A DNA stretch of 10,468 bases from Paracoccaceae bacterium (GTDB lineage: Bacteria; Pseudomonadota; Alphaproteobacteria; Rhodobacterales; Rhodobacteraceae). The stretch spans positions 1 through 10,468 of the forward strand of contig JAOUMG010000027.1 in the NCBI GenBank assembly GCA_029881635.1, written 5' to 3'. This document shows positions 5,896 through 10,468 of the stretch, piece after piece. The notes under the pieces are model-generated. The model worked only from the letters and a program-made list of their open reading frames with translations, searched no databases and was not told where the DNA came from. The translations under genes were made by a program, and so were the position numbers. How positions within the stretch are numbered: position 1 is the stretch's first letter; the number at the start of each line of letters is the position of its first letter.

Positions 5896-6117
5896 ATGCC
5901 CTACGTTAACATAAAGATCACCCGTGAAGGTGCCACTGCCGAACAAAAAGCCGCCCTTATCCAGGGCGCATCCGACCTGCTGAAAAATGTGCTGGGCAAG
6001 AACCCGGCGACGACATTCGTTGTTATCGATGAAGTCGAAATGGAAGACTGGGGCATTGGCGGGTTGCCCGTTGCAGAATACCGCGCTCAGATGGCTGCCA
6101 AAGGGCAGGGACGTTGA
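5896..6117 (+). CDS. 4-oxalocrotonate tautomerase family protein
   Basis: This 73-residue protein begins Met-Pro, so processing would expose the catalytic N-terminal Pro1 of the tautomerase superfamily. MPYVNIKITREGATAEQKAA matches the first beta-alpha unit, with Arg in the TREG turn (residue 10 counting Met). TTFVVIDEVEMEDWGIGG (39-56) is the second strand and the conserved GIGG loop. At 73 residues it is slightly longer than classical 4-OT (62). The family interconverts keto and enol forms of unsaturated acids in aromatic catabolism, or handles halogenated or quinoid compounds. The substrate here is unknown. An AAAGGT SD lies 7 bases upstream. The stop codon overlaps the start of the next gene. 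Confidence 0.9.
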   Translation: MPYVNIKITREGATAEQKAALIQGASDLLKNVLGKNPATTFVVIDEVEMEDWGIGGLPVAEYRAQMAAKGQGR

Positions 6118-6563
6118 CCCCGGATATCCTGCGCTATGGCGTAATCATGCTGGCCGCTGGCATCGGGATACCGGTGCTGGCGGCGTTGAACGCCCAACTG
6201 GGCGTTCGTATCGGCTCACCCGCGGCGGCCGCGGTTATATTGTTTGCCGTCGCCTTTATCGGGGCCGTTCTGGTGATGGCTCTTACATCCGGAACCGGGC
6301 CACTTGCCTTGGCGCCATTGCAGCCAAAATACCTTTTCCTCGGTGGTCTTTTGGTAGCCTTTTATGTGCTTTCAATCACCTGGGTTGCTCCGAAATTCGG
6401 GCTGGGTAACGCCATTTTCTGCGTCCTGTTCGGGCAATTGCTGGCAGCTTCCGTGATCGATCACTTCGGCCTGCTTGGGGCCATCGCCAAACCCATCACG
6501 CTGGCGCGTGCCGGTGGCCTCGGGCTGATCGGCTTGGGGATAATGTTGACGCAGTGGCGTTGA
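6114..6563 (+). CDS. DMT-superfamily small membrane protein (YdcZ/DUF606 type)
   Basis: This 149-residue very hydrophobic protein has about five membrane segments (near 6-27, 36-58, 70-92, 96-117 and 124-146). GIGIPVLAALNAQLG at 16-30 and the short length match the YdcZ/DUF606 branch of the drug/metabolite transporters, which often act as pairs or dimers. The TTG start at 6114 overlaps the tautomerase stop as TTGA, with AGGG close upstream, a layout that suggests translational coupling. As the last gene of the GST cluster it may export the toxic compound or its product, but no substrate can be read from the sequence. Only 31 bases separate its stop from the convergent transferase gene, and I see no strong terminator there. 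Confidence 0.82.
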   Translation: MTPDILRYGVIMLAAGIGIPVLAALNAQLGVRIGSPAAAAVILFAVAFIGAVLVMALTSGTGPLALAPLQPKYLFLGGLLVAFYVLSITWVAPKFGLGNAIFCVLFGQLLAASVIDHFGLLGAIAKPITLARAGGLGLIGLGIMLTQWR

Positions 6564-6594
6564 ACCTGACAACGGCAACCACCGGGGGGGCGTG

Positions 6595-7428
6595 TTAGCT
6601 TTTGACAGGTTGCGATTCCGGTAACGAAATCCGGGCCACCTGTTCGGCAATGGGGTCTACCGACAGGGGATGGGCCTCGCCCGAATGTGCAGCGGCATCG
6701 CCAATGTCTTGCCAGACGCCGTTCTTGTAGATCTCAAGGGCCCGGAAACCTGCCTTATACCCCATCTTTCGGCTGCCCGGCACCCAATAGCCAAGATAGA
6801 CATAAGGCAACCCGGCGCGGCGGGCGATTTCGATATGATCGAGGATGATGTAGGTGCCAAGGCTGTCGCCGGCCCTGTCAGGATCATAAAAACTGTAAAC
6901 CATGCTCAGGCCATCATCGAGAACATCGGTCAGGCACACGGCGGTCAAACTTTGGTTGGCCGGTCTTTCGATCTTCCGGGAATATTCGACAATCCGGCTT
7001 TTAACCGGTGTTTCCTCGATCATCGCGGCGAATTCGAAAATATCCATGTCGGCCATGCCGCCATCGGCATGGCGACTGTCCAGATATCGACGAAACAGGG
7101 CATATTGATCTTCGGTCGCCCAAGGACTGGTGACTTCCCTGCGCAAACTGGAATTGCGCCTTAAGACTCGGCGCTGGTTCTTGTTGGGCGTAAAATCGGC
7201 AACGCGGATACGCGCGGACAGGCAGGCCACGCATTCCGCACAAGACGGGCGGTAAAGAACGTTCTGTGACCGACGGAATCCCTGTTTGGACAATGCGTCA
7301 TTCAACTTGTCCGCATTGTCGCTTTGCAGCGATGTGAACAGCTTCCTCTCCATCCGGCCATCAAGATAGGGGCAGGGTTGCGGGGCCGTCACATAAAACT
7401 GGGGCGCTATGGGCAGCGTGTGGCGCAT
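6595..7428 (-). CDS. bpt: N-degron aminoacyl-tRNA-protein transferase (Bpt/Ate family)
   Basis: This 277-residue cytosolic protein matches the bacterial Ate/Bpt family, which transfers an amino acid (leucine in characterised bacterial Bpt enzymes) from aminoacyl-tRNA to N-terminal Asp or Glu, marking proteins for ClpS-ClpAP. The N-terminal domain has [14 protein letters not shown] (19-32) and [13 protein letters not shown] (51-63), followed by C-x2-C-x2-C at 63, 66 and 69. Together with Cys19 this forms a four-cysteine set that, by analogy with eukaryotic ATE1, could bind a metal or Fe-S cluster. The C-terminal GNAT-like part (about 110-260) includes MVYSFYDPD and [17 protein letters not shown]. 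The ATG at 7428 has no clear SD, but [21 protein letters not shown] is the common family start. Databases often name this gene arginyltransferase. Confidence 0.92.
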   Translation of the reverse strand: MRHTLPIAPQFYVTAPQPCPYLDGRMERKLFTSLQSDNADKLNDALSKQGFRRSQNVLYRPSCAECVACLSARIRVADFTPNKNQRRVLRRNSSLRREVTSPWATEDQYALFRRYLDSRHADGGMADMDIFEFAAMIEETPVKSRIVEYSRKIERPANQSLTAVCLTDVLDDGLSMVYSFYDPDRAGDSLGTYIILDHIEIARRAGLPYVYLGYWVPGSRKMGYKAGFRALEIYKNGVWQDIGDAAAHSGEAHPLSVDPIAEQVARISLPESQPVKS

Positions 7429-7548
7429 GGACTGAAACTAAAACCGATCAAGGATACATTGATATCGGCGTCACGTTAACAAGGCAGACCAAATCCGCCA
7501 AGTATTGAGTTTCCGTCGGGCGATCTTTGGCCAGATCGGCAGGAAAGC

Positions 7549-7572
7549 AAACGGCCCGTGGTTAACGGGCCG
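7549..7572 (-). terminator. Rho-independent terminator of the DUF2852 gene
   Basis: CGGCCCGT (7552-7559) and ACGGGCCG (7565-7572) form a perfect 8-bp GC-rich stem with a five-base loop, 29 bases past the DUF2852 stop on the minus strand. It is followed there by TTTGCTTTCC, a broken U-tract. The bpt gene therefore probably has its own promoter in 7429-7548, where I could not identify convincing boxes. Confidence 0.65.
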
Positions 7573-7601
7573 CTTTCATCAGAAACATTTTGGTGCCAGC
7601 A

Positions 7602-8087
7602 TCAATATTGGCCTGAACCCCGGTGATCACGGTTTTGCGCGGCACGCGGTCCATCGGATGATTCTGCTTCATCATCGTCGTTGCTATGCGTTTCCTTGGC
7701 TCTGCGGGCACGGTCGTCCAGATATTGGTCAAACTCGGCCTTGTCCTTGCTGTCGCGCAACCGTTTCAGGAATGCCTCGAACTCTTCTTGTTCGCGGGCC
7801 AGGCGGTCCAGTGTGTCGGCCTTGTAGGCGTCAAAGGCAGAATTGCCCGAAGAACTGAACTGACCGCGGCGCGAAGACATGCGGCGCATCAGGGTGTTGG
7901 CATTTTGGCTATTTCGGCCACAGGAATTGGCGAACATGCGTTTGCTCCAGATCATATAGGCAAGAAGGGCGAGGCCGACCGGCCAGAAAACGATAAAGCC
8001 CAGCACCATTGCTGCGATCCAGGCGCCTTTGCCGCGATCGTCGAGCCAGCTTTCGGCCCGTCCGGGCCAGGCGGCGATAGTGGACAT
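7602..8087 (-). CDS. DUF2852 domain protein (membrane anchor plus charged coiled coil)
   Basis: This 161-residue protein of unknown function matches the DUF2852 pattern. A Trp-rich N-terminal hydrophobic stretch (GAWIAAMVLGFIVFWPVGLA, 21-40, continuing to about 48) is long enough for one membrane helix, or two short ones around the Pro. A polar linker follows. Next comes a highly charged helical segment (about 84-132, with FDAYKADTLDRLAREQEEFE then FLKRLRDSKDKAEFDQYL). The acidic tail (NDDDEAES) looks disordered. The start is secured by GGAGGAA seven bases upstream. The gene lies alone between a terminator and the YbaK gene, 116 bases downstream of the latter. A perfect palindrome sits in its leader. 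No function should be assigned. Confidence 0.87.
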   Translation of the reverse strand: MSTIAAWPGRAESWLDDRGKGAWIAAMVLGFIVFWPVGLALLAYMIWSKRMFANSCGRNSQNANTLMRRMSSRRGQFSSSGNSAFDAYKADTLDRLAREQEEFEAFLKRLRDSKDKAEFDQYLDDRARRAKETHSNDDDEAESSDGPRAAQNRDHRGSGQY

Positions 8088-8107
8088 TGAATTTCCTCCG
8101 TTTGTGG

Positions 8108-8126
8108 ATGTGAACCCTATTCACAT
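8108..8126 (-). promoter_or_regulatory. Perfect 7-5-7 palindrome upstream of the DUF2852 gene
   Basis: ATGTGAA (8108-8114) and TTCACAT (8120-8126) are perfect inverted repeats separated by CCCTA. The element ends 20 bases upstream of the DUF2852 ATG, just before its SD. It resembles a dimeric regulator operator, and the TGTGA/TCACA half-sites recall CRP/FNR-type sites but with seven rather than six central bases. A second short palindrome, CGGAGGCTCCG, lies at about 8143-8153, and a TTGACG box (minus strand) is next to it. The remaining stretch to 8203 is AT-rich without other recognisable signals. Confidence 0.45.
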
Positions 8127-8203
8127 TACCAAGATTGGATGTCGGAGGCTCCGCGTCAAGAGCTATGTTAAACATTTTTACATTTTTCGCTTTAATTGTC
8201 TTA

Positions 8204-8674
8204 TTATTCAGTAAATTCAGCAGTTTGCGCTCCGGTCATTTTCAGCAAAGCTGCCGGATCAATCGAAAAGATATGACGCGGGGTGCCAGCGGCGGCGTAA
8301 ACGCGCTCAAATTCCAGCAACCTTGGGTCAAAATAACTTTCAACCGGGGTCAGGTGGCCAATCGGGGCGACCCCGCCAATGGCAAAACCAGTTTCTGCCC
8401 GGATCAGATCCGCATCGGCCTTGCCCAACGCCTGTCCAGCCACGGCGCTGGCGCGTTTTGCGCTGACGCGATTTCCACCTGCAGTTATGAACAAAACCAC
8501 GTGGCCGCTGTTCTCGCCTTTGAAGATGATCGATTTGGCGATTTGATCCAATGCGCAACCCGCCGCTTCGGCCGCTTGCTGCGCTGTGCGCGTTTCGGCC
8601 GTCATTTCCAGAATGTCCGCGCTCAGGCCCGATGCGGCCAATGCCAGTTCGACACGCTTCATGCTCTTGCTCAT
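8204..8674 (-). CDS. YbaK/EbsC-type aminoacyl-tRNA deacylase
   Basis: This 156-residue single-domain protein of the prolyl-tRNA editing (YbaK/ProXp) superfamily hydrolyses mischarged tRNAs, for example Cys- or Ala-tRNAPro depending on subclass. Characteristic segments are GCALDQIAKSIIFKGENS (39-56) with the catalytic Lys47, GNRVSAKR (67-74), TGFAIGGVAPIGHLTPV (95-111) with the conserved GxxPxGH, and YAAAGTPRHIF (125-135). The length is typical for stand-alone members. The gene ends in tandem stops TAATAA. ATG 8674 has only a weak GGA upstream. ATG 8662 (Met5) is an alternative. The tRNA specificity cannot be decided by eye. The gene is divergent from glnE across 138 bases, where I see only a small inverted repeat (GGAAT/ATTCC, 8724-8738) besides the possible glnE promoter. 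Confidence 0.9.
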   Translation of the reverse strand: MSKSMKRVELALAASGLSADILEMTAETRTAQQAAEAAGCALDQIAKSIIFKGENSGHVVLFITAGGNRVSAKRASAVAGQALGKADADLIRAETGFAIGGVAPIGHLTPVESYFDPRLLEFERVYAAAGTPRHIFSIDPAALLKMTGAQTAEFTE

Positions 8675-8778
8675 TGGTGTTTTCCATCGTCCGGTTGCCC
8701 GGCTTAGTTAGCTATGCCTGCCAGGAATAATCAATTCCGGACTTCCCGAGCCATATGTTTGCCCAGAAAAAGGGGTCA

Positions 8779-8806
8779 TTGACGCGGGCATTGGCACCGA
8801 TACTGT
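8779..8806 (+). promoter_or_regulatory. Weak candidate promoter of glnE
   Basis: TTGACG (8779-8784), a 16-base spacer and TACTGT (8801-8806) resemble -35 and -10 boxes. The -10 match is poor. If real, transcription would start at or next to the glnE ATG at 8813, giving a leaderless mRNA. This agrees with the absence of any SD before that ATG. Confidence 0.3.
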
Positions 8807-8812
8807 CATTGC

Positions 8813-10468
8813 ATGAGTTTTGCATCCCGACTGACCCGCTGCCCCATCCCCTATGAACCCGACCGCGCAACTGACACGCGCGTGCGCTTTGCCGGGCTGG
8901 CCCCGGAACTGCGGGCATTGCTCGAAGGCGCGGCCGGGTGCAGCCCCTACCTTGCCGGTTTGATGATACGTGAAGCCGACTGGCTTGAAGCGGCATTGGA
9001 AGACCGGCCTGAAGCGGTACTAAACAGCGAAATCAAGAGTTTGATCGGGCTGGAAACTGAAGGTCTGGCAGGTTCGCTGCGCGTCGCCAAGGCCCGTGTG
9101 GCGCTTTTGGCCGGCCTCGCTGATCTGGGGGGCGTATGGACGCTGGAAGAGGTTACCGGCGCGTTGACCCGGCTTGCTGACACGGCCGTCAATACTTCAC
9201 TCCGCGCGCTTGTCTTCGATGAAATTCGCCGGGGTAAAATCCCCGGAGCAGTGCCGTCGGATGCGGAAACGGCTGCAGGCGTCACCGCCCTTGCAATGGG
9301 CAAGATGGGCGCAGGTGAGTTGAATTATTCGTCCGACATTGATCTCATCTGCCTGTTCGATGAAACCCGTTTCGATCCGGGCGATGTGCAGGAGGCAAGG
9401 TCTTCCTTCATCAAGGTGATCAGGCGCATGACCGGGCTTTTGTCGGATCTGACAGCCGACGGTTATGTTTTTCGCACTGATCTGCGCCTGCGTCCCGATG
9501 CCTCGGTCACCCCTGTCTGCATATCCATGGCGGCGGCGGAACAATATTACGAGGCACAGGGCCGTACCTGGGAACGTGGTGCCTTCATCAAGGCCCGTGC
9601 TGCCGCTGGTGACATAGCGGCGGGGGAACGATTTCTGGGTACGCTGACACCCTTCGTCTGGCGCCGTCACCTTGATTTCGCGGCAATCGAAGATGCCTAT
9701 GATATGCGGCTTCGTATCCGTGACCATAAGCGCTTGCATGGCAAGGTGGTGTTGGAAGGGCATAATATGAAACTCGGTTCTGGCGGGATCCGGGAGATCG
9801 AGTTTTTCACCCAGACACGCCAACTTATTGCCGGGGGGCGTGACGTCGACCTGCGTGAGCGCGGTACAGTTCCTGCGCTGGCAGCATTGGCGAAAAAGGG
9901 CTGGGTTGAAAAGGACGACGCTGTCGAACTGACCGCCATTTACCGCGCCCACAGGGAGGTTGAGCATCGCTTGCAAATGATAGCTGATGCCCAGACCCAT
10001 GATTTGCCCATATCCGCCGATGGGTTCGACCGGCTCGCGCGCATGATGGGCGAAGGCGATACCGGCAAGGTCCGCCGTGACATTCGCGACCGCATTGACC
10101 GTGTTGCCGAACTCACCGAAGCCTTCTTTGCCCCCGGCGAGGCTGGTGACGCGCCGCGATTCAGTCAAGAGGATCAGGCCGTCGTGGATACCTGGCGTTC
10201 CTATCCGGCGCTCAGGTCACAGCGGGCCACCGCAATTTTTAAGCGCGTTCAACCAAAGATACTGACGATGCTGGACCGTGCCGCCAACCGGGCCGAAGCC
10301 TTGCGCCAGTTTGACGGCTTTCTGGCAGGGCTACCGGCGGGAGTTCAGCTTTTCTCATTGTTTGAGGCGAACCCGCAGCTTATCGAGCTGATCGTTGACA
10401 TCTGTGCGACCGCGCCCGGTCTGGCAAACTACCTGTCACGCAATGCCGATGTTCTGGACGCGGTGATC
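8813..10468 (+). CDS. glnE: Glutamine synthetase adenylyltransferase/deadenylylase GlnE, N-terminal 552 codons (3' end outside the window)
   Basis: The frame from ATG 8813 is open to the right edge and matches GlnE, which controls glutamine synthetase by adenylylation and deadenylylation of a tyrosine in response to PII and glutamine. The visible part covers the N-terminal deadenylylase (AR) nucleotidyltransferase domain. AMGKMGAGELNYSSDIDLI carries the metal-binding Asp175-x-Asp177. RTDLRLRPD is at 221-229, followed by WERGAFIKARAAAGD. GGIREIEFFTQTRQLI is at about 324-339. A helical linker domain follows. The C-terminal adenylyltransferase half is missing. The N-terminus (MSFASRLTRCPIPYEP) fits the family start in this group, but no SD precedes it. 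A 323-codon frame on the opposite strand is a shadow of this gene. Confidence 0.95.
   Translation, partial: MSFASRLTRCPIPYEPDRATDTRVRFAGLAPELRALLEGAAGCSPYLAGLMIREADWLEAALEDRPEAVLNSEIKSLIGLETEGLAGSLRVAKARVALLAGLADLGGVWTLEEVTGALTRLADTAVNTSLRALVFDEIRRGKIPGAVPSDAETAAGVTALAMGKMGAGELNYSSDIDLICLFDETRFDPGDVQEARSSFIKVIRRMTGLLSDLTADGYVFRTDLRLRPDASVTPVCISMAAAEQYYEAQGRTWERGAFIKARAAAGDIAAGERFLGTLTPFVWRRHLDFAAIEDAYDMRLRIRDHKRLHGKVVLEGHNMKLGSGGIREIEFFTQTRQLIAGGRDVDLRERGTVPALAALAKKGWVEKDDAVELTAIYRAHREVEHRLQMIADAQTHDLPISADGFDRLARMMGEGDTGKVRRDIRDRIDRVAELTEAFFAPGEAGDAPRFSQEDQAVVDTWRSYPALRSQRATAIFKRVQPKILTMLDRAANRAEALRQFDGFLAGLPAGVQLFSLFEANPQLIELIVDICATAPGLANYLSRNADVLDAVI

Noticed and set aside
6564..6594. C/G-rich stretch (ACCGGGGGGGCG) between convergent genes as a terminator
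   Set aside because: Only a 3-bp stem (CGG/CCG) can be formed and no T-run follows, so I do not call a terminator.
8165..8175. ATGTTAAACAT palindrome followed by repeated CATTTTT downstream of the YbaK gene
   Set aside because: The stem is short and AT-rich, and the T-rich tail is on the strand opposite to the YbaK transcript. I see no support for a terminator or other element.
8340..8687. 115-codon minus-strand frame starting just upstream of the YbaK start
   Set aside because: It is the shifted frame of the YbaK gene, with Arg/Gly-rich nonsense composition, whereas the 8204-8674 frame has all YbaK motifs.
9197..10168. 323-codon open frame on the minus strand
   Set aside because: It lies wholly antisense to glnE, whose plus-strand frame carries clear family motifs across the same bases. 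The translated sequence looks like nothing known, and long antisense frames are common in GC-rich codon-biased genes.

Overview
The window looks like chromosomal DNA of an alphaproteobacterium, most likely Rhodobacterales (Roseobacter-type). The evidence is protein character: an IlvB with a GEAS metal motif, a bacterial N-degron transferase (Bpt/Ate type), a DUF2852 protein, a GlnE with the N-terminus typical of the group, and moderately high GC with strong Shine-Dalgarno (SD) sites. This assignment is an inference from recognised sequence style, not from a search. I see no mobile element, CRISPR array, rRNA or tRNA.

Left part (1-2842). The 3' end of an EF-hand protein gene is closed by a strong hairpin terminator and converges with the minus-strand operon ilvB-ilvH (acetolactate synthase large and small subunits). 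Upstream of ilvB is a compact transcription attenuator. It has a 15-codon leader peptide containing Ile-Val-Val-Leu, an antiterminator built on a 10-bp perfect stem, and a Rho-independent terminator just before the structural gene. This regulatory element is the most notable thing in the window.

Middle part (2843-6563). A CaCA-family Ca2+/Na+ antiporter gene (minus) is divergent from a small cupin gene (plus) that has a recognisable sigma-70-like promoter. Then comes an HxlR-family regulator (minus), divergent from a tight four-gene cluster on the plus strand: beta-class glutathione S-transferase, an NTF2/lumazine-binding-like protein, a 4-oxalocrotonate-type tautomerase and a small DMT/YdcZ membrane protein. 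The regulator keeps a cysteine in the position used by redox/quinone-sensing HxlR proteins. The unit may therefore be an electrophile-response module.

Right part (6564-10468). Three minus-strand housekeeping genes follow: the N-degron aminoacyl-transferase, a DUF2852 membrane protein behind a perfect 7-5-7 palindrome, and a YbaK-type aminoacyl-tRNA deacylase. The last is divergent from glnE (glutamine synthetase adenylyltransferase/deadenylylase). glnE runs off the right edge after 552 codons; it lacks a visible SD and may be leaderless.
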